Assembly (NCBI RefSeq): GCF_014137855.1
Contig: NZ_JACGWT010000002.1
Coordinates: forward strand, 682,001 to 746,000
Source of the DNA: Microlunatus kandeliicorticis
GTDB lineage: Bacteria; Actinomycetota; Actinomycetes; Propionibacteriales; Propionibacteriaceae
Length of the DNA stretch: 64,000 nt
Direction: 5' to 3'
Part shown: positions 45,087 through 53,115 of the stretch, one piece after another
Layout: every line of letters starts with the position of its first letter
How positions within the stretch are numbered: position 1 is the first letter of the stretch
Position numbers and translations under genes: made by a program
The notes under the pieces: generated by a model
What the model was told of the DNA's origin: nothing
The model's input: only the letters and a program-made list of their open reading frames with translations
Databases searched by the model: none

Positions 45087-46301
45087 ATGAAGGGCGCCGG
45101 AGACCACTTCACCGTCGGAGAGCGAATTGCGTTCTACAGACGGCGTCGCGGCATGACCCAAGGTGTTCTCGCCGGTCTGGTTGGCCGATCGGTGGACTGG
45201 CTGAGCAAGATCGAGCGCAACGAACGGGAGCTGCGCCGCCTAGACCTGTTGGGCGAGGTAGCGCAAGCGCTACGGATCGAGATTGGAGATCTTCTCGGGA
45301 CGCCGGTTCTGGTTGAGGACGAGAAGCCAACCGACGACAACATTCCTGCGATCCGCGATGCACTGATGAGCCACCGCCGGCTCTCCCGCACGCTGTTCGG
45401 CGTGGGTGACCCGGACCAGGTTGGCCTGTCCGAGGTTGCCACCTTCGCCCGCCTCGGATGGGATGACTATCAGGCTGGCCGCATCGGTCGGGTGATCGCC
45501 GGACTTCCGGCCTTGATCATTAGTGCTCAGGCACTCGAGGAAACTGGGGACGGTGCGAGTTTGATCACCGCGGCCAGGGTGTATCACCTGGGCGCGTCGA
45601 CCCTGGCGAAGGTCGGAGAATCAGACCTCTCGTGGATCGCGGCCGAGAGAGCCATGGAGACCGCAGAGAAGTCCGGCTCAGCCCTGGCGCTGGCCTCCTC
45701 CGCGCGCGCCGGCACGCACGCACTGCTGTCGGTTGGCCGATTCGACGATGCGATGCAGCTCGGTCAGACTGCCGCCGACTGGCTCCGTGACCAAATCGAC
45801 GACAACGACGCGGCGGGACTCTCGATCGCAGGAATGCTGTACCTCCGCACCGCCATCGCCTCGGCACGTCGTCAGGACCGCAGCACAACGAACGAGCTGC
45901 TGGCCCAAGCTCACGAGTACGCGTGTCGGCTCGGTCACGACAGCAACGAGTGGCACACAATGTTTGGCCCGACCAATGTCGAGCTGCACCGGATGCATGC
46001 TGCGCTCGACCTCGGAGACGTGGCTTGGGTAGTCGAGCACGGCCCGACCGTCGATGCTTCACCGCTGAATGTCGAGCGCCAAGTCACCCGTCGGATCGAT
46101 ATGGCAAGGGCCTACGCCTGGACCGCGAGAGACGAAGACGCACTAGCTGAGCTGCTCACAGCCGAGAAGTCAGCGCCGCAGATCGTCCGACACAGCGCCG
46201 TCGTTCGCGACACCGTCAAGGCGTTGCATCGCCGGGGTCACAGCCGTGGCACGAACCGTCCTTTACTCCAGCTCGCCGACCGCTGCCGCGCAATCCAGTG
46301 A
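45087..46301 (+). CDS. XRE-family regulator with C-terminal TPR-like domain
   Basis: A 404-residue regulator. The helix-turn-helix is IAFYRRRRGMTQGVLAGLVGRS..WLSKIERNERELRRLD (residues about 13-50). The remainder is all-helical, with repeats of about 35-40 residues resembling tetratricopeptide repeats, a layout of many actinobacterial and peptide-responsive regulators. It is coupled by a 4-bp overlap to the flavoprotein and divergent from the Pra operon, suggesting that it represses the element's transfer functions. Confidence 0.85.
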   Translation: MKGAGDHFTVGERIAFYRRRRGMTQGVLAGLVGRSVDWLSKIERNERELRRLDLLGEVAQALRIEIGDLLGTPVLVEDEKPTDDNIPAIRDALMSHRRLSRTLFGVGDPDQVGLSEVATFARLGWDDYQAGRIGRVIAGLPALIISAQALEETGDGASLITAARVYHLGASTLAKVGESDLSWIAAERAMETAEKSGSALALASSARAGTHALLSVGRFDDAMQLGQTAADWLRDQIDDNDAAGLSIAGMLYLRTAIASARRQDRSTTNELLAQAHEYACRLGHDSNEWHTMFGPTNVELHRMHAALDLGDVAWVVEHGPTVDASPLNVERQVTRRIDMARAYAWTARDEDALAELLTAEKSAPQIVRHSAVVRDTVKALHRRGHSRGTNRPLLQLADRCRAIQ

Positions 46302-46843
46302 GCACCATCGGAGTCATCGCCGCCGCGGCCGGTGGAGTCGAAACGCTGCGCACGGGTCTTGTTGCTCCGCTGATCAAGGCTGGTCACCAAGTTGCCGTGA
46401 CCCTCACGCCAACCGCTGCGTACTGGCTTGACGACATCGGCGAAAGTTCCCAACTCGAACAGCTCACTGGCTATCCAATAAGGTCGACCAGTCGGCTTCC
46501 CGGCGAGAAGAGCCCGCACCCAAAGATTGACGTCTTCCTCGGTGCACCTATGACAGCCAATTCTGTGGCCAAGCTCGCAATGGGTATCGCCGACAACCAA
46601 GCCATGACAGTTCTCTGCGAGAACATCGGCACGAAGGCCCCCATGATTATCTTCCCCCGGATCAATGCCGCACACTCCCGCCAGCCGGCGTGGAATGATC
46701 ATTTGGAGCGTCTCCGAAGCGCCGGAGTCGAATTGGCATACGGCCCTGATATCTGGCCGCTCTTCGAGCCTCGCGCAGCTGGACCCCGTCTGCTGCCGTG
46801 GGACCAAATCATAGAACTAGTTACGAAACATTTCGCGACTTGA
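46298..46843 (+). CDS. HFCD-family flavoprotein
   Basis: A 181-residue protein of the homo-oligomeric flavin-containing cysteine decarboxylase-like family (Dfp/EpiD fold). The hallmark is DVFLGAPMTANSVAKLAMGIADN (the PASANT-like region) and a flavin-contact region FPRINAAHSRQPAWNDHLERL. The GTG start overlaps the XRE stop. XRE-flavoprotein pairs occur in AICEs, from general knowledge; the substrate is unknown, and a signalling role is possible. Confidence 0.8.
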   Translation: MSTIGVIAAAAGGVETLRTGLVAPLIKAGHQVAVTLTPTAAYWLDDIGESSQLEQLTGYPIRSTSRLPGEKSPHPKIDVFLGAPMTANSVAKLAMGIADNQAMTVLCENIGTKAPMIIFPRINAAHSRQPAWNDHLERLRSAGVELAYGPDIWPLFEPRAAGPRLLPWDQIIELVTKHFAT

Positions 46844-46861
46844 TCTAAGGGTCGGTGGTAG

Positions 46862-46917
46862 CCGGCGGTCACGCGGACGCGTGCGGTTGCCGGTGGTGAC
46901 GCGGAGCGTGCGGTGAT
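46862..46917 (+). repeat. palindromic 27/28-bp repeats, cluster 1 (2 units)
   Basis: One clean CACGCGGACGCGTG and one variant unit directly after the flavoprotein. This is the first cluster of the family seen from the left. Confidence 0.8.
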
Positions 46918-46952
46918 CCGGATGCCCGAAGTGACCTCGACGCGAGTCTGAC

Positions 46953-47135
46953 CTAAGAGTCGACGTCGATGCCCTCGCTCAGAAGTCTTACCTTCAGCTC
47001 ACTGGCAGTCAGAAGTGACTTGAGCCGATGAACCTCGTTCAGAAGCCTTCCCCGCTCGACCACCAAGTCGGCAACGCGCTGCCTGAGCGACTCCATCTCC
47101 TGCGACTCCGCTGCATTCACCAGGTCAGGATCCAT
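46953..47135 (-). CDS. small coiled-coil protein
   Basis: A 60-residue hydrophilic protein. The segment from about residue 12 (QEMESLRQRVADLVVERGRL, then NEVHRLKSLL) is a strong heptad coiled coil. AAGG precedes the ATG. It has no recognisable family and is flanked by repeat clusters 1 and 2. Confidence 0.5.
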   Translation of the reverse strand: MDPDLVNAAESQEMESLRQRVADLVVERGRLLNEVHRLKSLLTASELKVRLLSEGIDVDS

Positions 47136-47228
47136 CAAACCTTGCTCAGCTTGGCTGAGCCTCGAGCTGCCGCGTCAATCAGCTCGCCGGCGCACAAGGG
47201 TGCGACTGTCACGACACGACGCCGCCGA

Positions 47229-47290
47229 TAGCCAGACGCGTGCGGTTGCCGGTGGTCACGCGGACGCGTGCAGTCGCCGGTGGTCGATGG
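47229..47290 (+). repeat. palindromic repeats, cluster 2 (2 units)
   Basis: A 5'-truncated unit (AGACGCGTGCGG) and one complete CACGCGGACGCGTG unit followed by the partial flank CCGGTGGTC. Confidence 0.8.
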
Positions 47291-47579
47291 AGCCCCTGGT
47301 CGATGGTCGGTGGGCGCACCAATAACTCTCAACGATCGGTCAGAATCGTGAGCCGGATTTTGCCAGCTGCTAGAAAAATTCAGGTGAGTTGCGGTGCCAT
47401 CGCAGCGCGCTGCTGTACTCACGACGACACTCACAACGCATGGCTTCCGGGGGGAGCGGCTCAATAGCGAGCCAAGCCGTGCGCTATCGATTGTTTCTAT
47501 TGGTGGCTGTCTATTGGATGCAGATAGATGGAAGAAATCTAGGGAGCGGATCACGCAGCGGGTCGACAGCGAACACGGG

Positions 47580-47797
47580 CAGTTCACGGTAGTCACGCGG
47601 AGCGTGCGTTAACCGGTGGTCACGCAGTGCGTGCGGTGGCCGGTGGTCACGCGGACGCGTGCAGTTTCCGGTGGTCACGCGGACGCGTGCAGTTACCGGT
47701 GGTCACGCGGACGCGTGCAGTTACCGGTGGTCACGCGGAGCGTGCGGTGGCCGATGGTCACGCGGAGCGTGCGGTGGCCGGTGGTGGAACGGACGCT
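47580..47797 (+). repeat. palindromic repeats, cluster 3 (7 units)
   Basis: Units alternate between the GGA-centred 27-bp form and the GA-centred 28-bp form. The second unit is CACGCAGTGCGTG, in which a change in the left arm is matched in the right arm, so symmetry is kept. Confidence 0.85.
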
Positions 47798-47875
47798 AGA
47801 AGTTGCCCCACCGCTCGTTGATGTGCTCGAAACATGGCCATTCCCACTCGGCTGGTCACCGGCGAGACTACTGGC

Positions 47876-48490
47876 GTGAACACCCCCGGTTCTCCCCCTG
47901 ATGCCAAGCAGGCTGCCCTGGAGCTGAGCGAGGTACTCGCCGAGAACGCAGCAGCTCTGGCCAGCGACGACCTGGCGACGGTGGCCGCCGCGATGACCAG
48001 GGTTCGGGCCGGCGCTCGAGCTCTCGAAGCAGGCCTCACTTCCAGAGGGTGGGGCGGAGACGTTCTCTATGGGTGGGGAGAGCCCGACGAGGACGAGCTC
48101 GAAGACCGCTGGCCCGAAACAGTCGATGACGACGAGTCGGACGGAGCGGTCATTCCGTCGGACGGTCCTTTCCTTCCGTCATCTGCGCTGAAGATGACCT
48201 ACCAGTGCCGCGCTGACTTCTATCTGACCGATGAGCAGGCCCTCATCGATTGGATTGTTGAGCATGCCGGCGACTGGGGACTGCACGGCTGGGACCGTCC
48301 CTATGTCGAGAGCCGTGGCGCGTTCGATTGCTTCACCGACTTGGTCTCGCAGCCCCGGCTGGACCTGACGGACACCGGCTTGCTGCCAGCCGGTAGTCAG
48401 GCGGTGACCTACCAAGTCGACAGGACGCTCTGGGAGATGCACGAGGACGATGTCGATACCGCCGGCGACGCGTTCCCGGTGAACGGCTAG
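47876..48490 (+). CDS. hypothetical protein
   Basis: A 204-residue acidic protein of unknown family. A GTG at 47876 with GGCGAG upstream is the preferred start; an ATG at 47834 is in frame. The N-terminal 60 residues are helical (LELSEVLAENAAALASDDLA), followed by an acidic linker and a C-terminal alpha/beta part (CRADFYLTDEQALIDWIVEHA). It is flanked by repeat clusters 3 and 4. Confidence 0.65.
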   Translation: MNTPGSPPDAKQAALELSEVLAENAAALASDDLATVAAAMTRVRAGARALEAGLTSRGWGGDVLYGWGEPDEDELEDRWPETVDDDESDGAVIPSDGPFLPSSALKMTYQCRADFYLTDEQALIDWIVEHAGDWGLHGWDRPYVESRGAFDCFTDLVSQPRLDLTDTGLLPAGSQAVTYQVDRTLWEMHEDDVDTAGDAFPVNG

Positions 48491-48522
48491 CCGCAGGACG
48501 GATCCTCGAGCGGGCAGAGGTC

Positions 48523-48562
48523 GCGGTTGCCGGTGGTCACGCGGACGCGTGCTATAGCCGGC
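48523..48562 (+). repeat. palindromic repeat, cluster 4 (1 unit)
   Basis: A single CACGCGGACGCGTG unit in the 75-bp gap between two convergent hypothetical genes. Confidence 0.75.
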
Positions 48563-48565
48563 GCG

Positions 48566-48946
48566 TCACCCAGAGCTAGAGGTCGCTTCGAGCGCAGAGG
48601 CGACCAGTGACTCGAAACGACTCTGGTAAGCCGGTTCGATCAGTGACTCGACGCGAAACAGGTACCAGCCTTCGTTGGACTTCAGTTCGAGACTGACCCG
48701 CGCTCCGTCGTTGTCCGGCGACGCCTGGACTCGGAAGGTGAAGGGCACCCTCGCCCCGCCTGAGGGTCCCAGAACACCCCACAGGCGCATCGAGAGGCGA
48801 GACCCACCTTTACCTTGGGCGTGCGTTGGCGCGTCACGTTCCACACTGAGGCCATCCGAGGTGAAGCGACTGACGATCGCGTCGATAGCAGCAGCAGCCT
48901 CAAGCGTTGTCTCGAAAACCTCTGAATGCGTGATAGGTGCGACCAC
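48566..48946 (-). CDS. hypothetical protein
   Basis: A 126-residue soluble protein, predicted alpha/beta, without a signal peptide. The segment LRLWGVLGPSGGARVPFTFRVQ and the charged middle EGWYLFRVESLIEPAYQSRFE are compatible with an SRPBCC-like or DUF fold, but I recognise no family. The start is a GTG or ATG near the N-terminal MVAPITHSE. It is convergent with the preceding gene. Confidence 0.6.
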   Translation of the reverse strand: MVAPITHSEVFETTLEAAAAIDAIVSRFTSDGLSVERDAPTHAQGKGGSRLSMRLWGVLGPSGGARVPFTFRVQASPDNDGARVSLELKSNEGWYLFRVESLIEPAYQSRFESLVASALEATSSSG

Positions 48947-48993
48947 AACGAGAGTGTGTCAGGCGATGGCCCAGCATGACGGCTGTCTTCACA

Positions 48994-49058
48994 AGCCGGT
49001 GGTCACGCGGACGCGTGCAGTTACCGGTGGTCACGCGGAGCGTGCGATAGCCGGTGGC
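48994..49058 (+). repeat. palindromic repeats, cluster 5 (2 units)
   Basis: One GA-centred and one GGA-centred unit between two minus-strand hypothetical genes. Confidence 0.8.
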
Positions 49059-49078
49059 CCATCGGACGGCTCTGATCG

Positions 49079-49648
49079 CTAGCGGAGGTGCGGCTGTGGT
49101 CCAGCCACAATCGCTAGGTTCTTCTCGTAAGTTCGGCCGAAGTCCACGCGCGTGATCGTGTCGGTGCGGTGCCTCTGGGCCTTCGGTTTCCATCGACCCT
49201 CGATATCGACTTCGTGAAGCCGCAGGTTTCGACGCCCCCACTTGTGCGGGCGGCCGATGTAACACACGTTGGTGCGGCGGAGCTCAGGATGGATCGTGAC
49301 CAGGTCGGAGTGAGCGGCGATGCTGTCGACGAGTTGCTGGACCCCGTGATCGAGATCGATTGGATGCCGAGGTGCTTCGAGCGGCCAAACGCTCTGCGCT
49401 TGCAGGGAACGGCGCACGAACCGATTGGAGGGATCCCAGTACAGGCCCTTGATGTCATCAATGCGGACCGCAACGTAGCCGTCGGGCGAGCCGTCCGTGG
49501 GCACGGCGAGCAGCACCCACTTCGAGCCGATCGCAACCACGTAGGCGTCCAGCGAATCGCAGCCCTTGATTCGACGCTCAAGCCGTAGACAGTCATGCCG
49601 TCTCATTGCGCGGGTCAGATCTGCGACTCGCTTCTTCCGCCCAGCCAT
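49079..49648 (-). CDS. hypothetical protein
   Basis: A 189-residue basic protein of unknown family. It has an RMRRHDCLRLERRI-like start (TRAMRRHDCLRLERRIKG), a strand-rich centre (VVAIGSKWVLLAVPTDGSPD, GYVAVRIDDIKGLYW) and CYIGRPHKW later. It resembles proteins annotated as conserved hypothetical in actinobacteria. ATG start; there is no signal peptide. Confidence 0.65.
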   Translation of the reverse strand: MAGRKKRVADLTRAMRRHDCLRLERRIKGCDSLDAYVVAIGSKWVLLAVPTDGSPDGYVAVRIDDIKGLYWDPSNRFVRRSLQAQSVWPLEAPRHPIDLDHGVQQLVDSIAAHSDLVTIHPELRRTNVCYIGRPHKWGRRNLRLHEVDIEGRWKPKAQRHRTDTITRVDFGRTYEKNLAIVAGPQPHLR

Positions 49649-49689
49649 GGTCAGAGTATGTCAATCACCTAACCCGCGCCGCTGGCGAA

Positions 49690-49846
49690 GCGGTGGTCAC
49701 GCGAAGCGTGCAGTTGCCGGTGGTCACGCGGACGCGTGCGGTGGCCGGTGGTCACGCGGAGCGTGCGGTACCCGGTGGTCACGCGGAGCGTGCGGTACCC
49801 GGTGGTCACGCGGACGCGTGCAGTTGACGGTGGTGACGCGGACGGG
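49690..49846 (+). repeat. palindromic repeats, cluster 6 (about 6 units)
   Basis: Starts with CACGCGAAGCGTG (loop GAA) and ends with a decayed unit; two neighbouring units share the spacer TGCGGTACC. Confidence 0.8.
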
Positions 49847-49891
49847 TTGGGCCCGCCCGTTTGAGTCGTAATGCGGAGCGAACCGCCGAGG

Positions 49892-51097
49892 CTACGCAGC
49901 GAAGGCTGTGCGGCTGCGGGCGGCGAGGATGAGGGCAAGGAGCAGGACGGGAACGCCGAGCAGGAACGGGGCGTGGAGTCCGAGACCGGTGGCAGCGACA
50001 CCTCCCACGGCGGCTCCGAGAAGGGATCCAGCGGTGATCAGGACTCGGTTGACGCTGATGATTCGCCCGAGCAGACGCGGGGGAACCTTGCGTTGGATGG
50101 TGGTGCGCACCTGCACGTTCCAGATGGCGAAGGCCATGCTGCTCGTGGCCATCACCGCGGCGGTGACCACCACCGAGCTCGTGGTGCCCAGCGCAAGCTG
50201 ACCGAGTGCGGCCAGCAGCAGGGCGGTCAGCGTGCTCTTCTTCGCCCCGGCGCGTCTGGCGAGAGGAGCGGCGAGCAGGCCGCCACTGACGCCACCCACA
50301 GCGCCGACGGCCAGCAGGACTCCGTACCAAGCCGAGCCCAGGTGCAGAACCTGCTGGACGTAGAGCACGAGCAGGGCGAACCAGGCGGTGTCGGTGATGG
50401 CCAGGGCGATGCTGGTGGCCGGCACGGCCCAGAAGTCTCGGTGCTCTCGCAGCCAGGTCAGGCCCGCTCGGATATCGGATCTCTGGTGGGAGGCGTCGGA
50501 CTCGGCCACCAGCTCGGTAGCTCCAACGAGGGCGGGGATGCTCACCACCAAAGCCACAGCGATGGCCAGTGTTCCGCCGTTGACCGCGAAGGGGAGGACC
50601 ACGGCGATCCCGAACAGGTAGCCGCCCAGAGGCGGGCCGACGAACTCGCTGCCGGTGATCTCAGCACTCACCATCCGCCCATTGGCGACGTCCAACTGCT
50701 CTCGGTTCACGATCGAGGGCACCAGGGTGCTGGCGGCCGTGTTGCGGACCACGTCGGTGACACCCGAGGCGAACACCACGACGTAGAGCACGGCGATCGA
50801 CGCACCACCGCTGGCGATCAGGCCGATGAGACCGGCTAGGAAGGCCAGCCGAACGGCATCGGCCGCGATCACGATCCGCCTCCGGTCGAAGCGGTCGGCC
50901 AACCAGCCCGCCGTCAGCCCGAAGAGCAGTCCAGGGAGCTGGGTGGCCACGGCCACGCCTGAGATCAACAGCGGATTCCGCGTCAGCGACACCGCAAGCA
51001 AAGGAAAGGCTGCAGCCCGGACGCCGTCGCCCACATTGGACAACAAGGTGGCGGTCCACAACCGGCGAAACGGGGCACCCAGGGCAACGGCCGTCAT
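49892..51097 (-). CDS. MFS transporter
   Basis: A 401-residue major facilitator with twelve hydrophobic segments. The N-terminal half has GWLADRFDRRRIVIAADAVR, the classic loop 2-3 motif (G-x-L-A-D-R-x-D-R-R), and the C-terminal half repeats it weakly (APLARRAGAKK). ATG 51097 follows GGAGGGG. It resembles drug-efflux MFS proteins such as MefA-type, but substrate specificity cannot be inferred. It stands alone between repeat clusters 6 and 7. Confidence 0.85.
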   Translation of the reverse strand: MTAVALGAPFRRLWTATLLSNVGDGVRAAAFPLLAVSLTRNPLLISGVAVATQLPGLLFGLTAGWLADRFDRRRIVIAADAVRLAFLAGLIGLIASGGASIAVLYVVVFASGVTDVVRNTAASTLVPSIVNREQLDVANGRMVSAEITGSEFVGPPLGGYLFGIAVVLPFAVNGGTLAIAVALVVSIPALVGATELVAESDASHQRSDIRAGLTWLREHRDFWAVPATSIALAITDTAWFALLVLYVQQVLHLGSAWYGVLLAVGAVGGVSGGLLAAPLARRAGAKKSTLTALLLAALGQLALGTTSSVVVTAAVMATSSMAFAIWNVQVRTTIQRKVPPRLLGRIISVNRVLITAGSLLGAAVGGVAATGLGLHAPFLLGVPVLLLALILAARSRTAFAA

Positions 51098-51222
51098 CGG
51101 GACCCCTCCATGAGCACTCTGCCGACGTTGGCTGACAACCAATCAGAGCTGGCACTCTCGGGTCAAGAGTGCCAATCACCGAGAACACTTCGTCGCGACG
51201 GACGTCGGTCGACGTGAACCAT

Positions 51223-51576
51223 TACCGGTGGTCACGCGGAGCGTGCGGTTGCCGGTGGTCACGCGGAGCGTGCGGTTGCCGGTGGTCACGCGGAGCGTGC
51301 GGTTGCCGGTGGTCACGCGGAGCGTGCGGTTGCCGGTGGTCACGCGGAGCGTGCGGTTGCCGGTGGTCACGCGGAGCGTGCGGTTGCCGGTGGTCACGCG
51401 GAGCGTGCGGTTGCCGGTGGTCACGCGGAGCGTGCGGTTGCCGGTGGTCACGCGGAGCGTGCGGTTGCCGGTGGTCACGCGGAGCGTGCGGTTGCCGGTG
51501 GTCACGCGGACGCGTGCGATGGCCGGTGGTCACGCGGAGCGTGCGATAGCCGGTGGTCACGCGGACGTCGTGTGCA
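51223..51576 (+). repeat. palindromic repeats, cluster 7 (about 13 units, ten identical)
   Basis: Ten consecutive 27-bp units with no visible difference (period exactly 27, so the frame stays open), then one GA-centred unit, one GGA-centred unit and a broken end unit. The identity of the run implies recent tandem expansion. Confidence 0.9.
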
Positions 51577-51621
51577 TCAGGAGCCGCGATCGATGCGTGA
51601 GCGGATCTGTAGCTTGTCAGC

Positions 51622-51927
51622 ATGCCCATGGACGACATGACCACACTCCCGGTGGCCTCGGTGCATGACTATGTTCGAGCCGCACATGACCTGGCCGACG
51701 GTCGCTTTGGCGATGGAGCCGTGTTCCTGGCTGGCGAAAGCGCAGCCCGGCTGACCGAGCAGCGGATTGACGATTTCTCTGACCGGCTAAACGAGTTGAT
51801 CACTGAGTTCTTCGCGCCTGACGCTGCGCAATGGGAGTCGCCCATCAAGTACAGCTTTCGCTGGATCCTGATGCCAGTCGACACGGCGCCGGATGATGAT
51901 GTTCGCGCGCAATCCACCACCTGGTAG
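51622..51927 (+). CDS. small hypothetical protein
   Basis: A 101-residue acidic helical protein of unknown function. Three ATGs (51622, 51628, 51637) are possible starts. The end of the protein contains FAPDAAQWESPIKYSFRWIL; there is no signal peptide or membrane segment. It lies between repeat clusters 7 and 8. Confidence 0.55.
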   Translation: MPMDDMTTLPVASVHDYVRAAHDLADGRFGDGAVFLAGESAARLTEQRIDDFSDRLNELITEFFAPDAAQWESPIKYSFRWILMPVDTAPDDDVRAQSTTW

Positions 51928-51930
51928 CCA

Positions 51931-51963
51931 GGGTGGTCACGCGGAGCGTGCGATAGCCGGTCG
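51931..51963 (+). repeat. palindromic repeat, cluster 8 (1 unit)
   Basis: A single GGA-centred unit right after the small hypothetical gene. Confidence 0.75.
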
Positions 51964-52062
51964 TAGGAGCGAGCCGTATGTTCTGCGGACGCTTCTGGGA
52001 AACGCGCTCTGAGGACCGCCGCCCTCGATACGCCCGGTGGAGGTGTCCCTAAGCTGCGGCGC

Positions 52063-52971
52063 ATGCCGAGAGCGAGCAGCATCGAAGCTGGGGTCGAGCG
52101 GTTCCGACACGCGGTGACGGAGCGACACCTTGGAGTCGAGGGGTTACACATCCATACCCGGAATGGCGCGCCGATCGCTGTTCGCTGGGTCTCCGATGAC
52201 CGCAGAGAGGTCTACTCGGTCTCCAAAACCTTCACCTCCGTAGCCATCGGTATGGCCCGCGCCGAAGGGCTGCTCGACCTCGAAGCTTCCGTGCTGACCT
52301 TCCTGCCAGAGTTCGCGGCCATCGCCGCACCAGGCATCGATGCCGTCACGATCCATCAACTTCTGACGATGACCTCGGGAATCGGCTACCGCTGGCAGGG
52401 CGAGGACAACGACCATCCTGGCGACCCGGCCGCCGATATCCTCTCGACACCGCTGGACGCTGAACCGGGCGAGCAGTTTGCCTACCGCGGCGGGAACTCC
52501 TACCTGCTGAGCCGAATCATTTCCGCGGTCAGCGGCCAGGACATGCGCGACTATCTGATGCCACGGCTCTTCGTGCCCTTGAAGATCGGCAATCCCCAGT
52601 GGCTGCGTTGCCCGCTCGGCTTTTCGATGGGCGCGGTCGGGCTGCAGCTGCGCACCGAGGAGGTCTCGCGGCTCGGCATCACCTTGCTGAACCGGGGACA
52701 GCACGGCGGGAGACAGGTTGTCCCTGGCGATTACGTCGACCTGATGCACGATGAGGCGATCAGCTCCAACCTCGAGGGAGTGCAGGGCGCTTACGGACTG
52801 CACTGTTGGCACTGCGACCGAGACGACGCCTGGCGGATGGATGGACTGTACGGCCAGTTCAGCATCATCTTTCCGCGGCAGCAAGCATGCATCACCCTGA
52901 CCTCGCACTACGAGCAGGCAACCACCGACATCCTCGACGCGGTCTGGGACGAGCTCGTTCCAACACTGTGA
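52063..52971 (+). CDS. serine hydrolase of the beta-lactamase/class C family
   Basis: A 302-residue Pfam beta-lactamase-type hydrolase without a signal peptide, so cytosolic. The catalytic SxxK tetrad is S52-V-S-K55 in EVYSVSKTFTSV. TMTSGIGY follows, then FAYRGGNSYLLS as the Y-x-N equivalent (with two extra residues). No clear KTG box was found. The family includes esterases and D-aminopeptidases as well as beta-lactamases; its presence in an accessory island makes a resistance role possible but unproven. Confidence 0.8.
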   Translation: MPRASSIEAGVERFRHAVTERHLGVEGLHIHTRNGAPIAVRWVSDDRREVYSVSKTFTSVAIGMARAEGLLDLEASVLTFLPEFAAIAAPGIDAVTIHQLLTMTSGIGYRWQGEDNDHPGDPAADILSTPLDAEPGEQFAYRGGNSYLLSRIISAVSGQDMRDYLMPRLFVPLKIGNPQWLRCPLGFSMGAVGLQLRTEEVSRLGITLLNRGQHGGRQVVPGDYVDLMHDEAISSNLEGVQGAYGLHCWHCDRDDAWRMDGLYGQFSIIFPRQQACITLTSHYEQATTDILDAVWDELVPTL

Positions 52972-52981
52972 ACACAGAATC

Positions 52982-53056
52982 CGTTGGTCACGCGGAGCGT
53001 GCGGTAGCCGGTGGTCACGCGGAGCGTGCGATAGCCGGGGTCACGCGGACGCTCAC
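52982..53056 (+). repeat. palindromic repeats, cluster 9 (3 units)
   Basis: Two GGA-centred units and a third with a decayed right arm (CACGCGGACGCTCAC). Confidence 0.8.
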
Positions 53057-53115
53057 CAAGCGGCGGCTGGAGAAACTGACTTGCGGGGCGACCTCCTGGC
53101 CCGCAGGCTTCCCGG

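Larger units (their letters stand above)
39236..46843. mobile_element. core of an actinomycete integrative and conjugative element (AICE)
   Basis: The gene order int, xis, RepSA-like HUH initiator, FtsK/TraSA-like translocase, small membrane protein, hypothetical, Pra-like activator (all minus), then divergent XRE regulator and flavoprotein (plus), is that of pSAM2-type elements: tRNA-integrated, rolling-circle replicating, transferring double-stranded DNA by a single translocase. GC content is somewhat below the chromosome's. The repeat-rich region to base 64000 probably belongs to the same island, as no right attachment site was found. Confidence 0.8.
47136..47875. other. gene-poor stretch carrying repeat clusters 2 and 3
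   Basis: Open frames here lack motifs and consistent start signals. The 47300-47560 part is clearly less GC-rich than the island average and may be a degraded gene or a promoter region. The repeats lie at 47229-47290 and 47580-47797. Confidence 0.5.

Noticed and set aside
47135-47596. 153-codon minus-strand open frame
   Set aside because: It passes through repeat cluster 2 and has no consistent codon bias or motif.
49867-49880. Match TCGTAATGCG to the tRNA-Thr anticodon arm
   Set aside because: A 10-bp match without continuation into the T-arm; probably coincidence.
51169-51668. Open frames with perfect 9-residue repeats on both strands
   Set aside because: Artefacts of the exact 27-bp tandem array, with no start signal or protein family.
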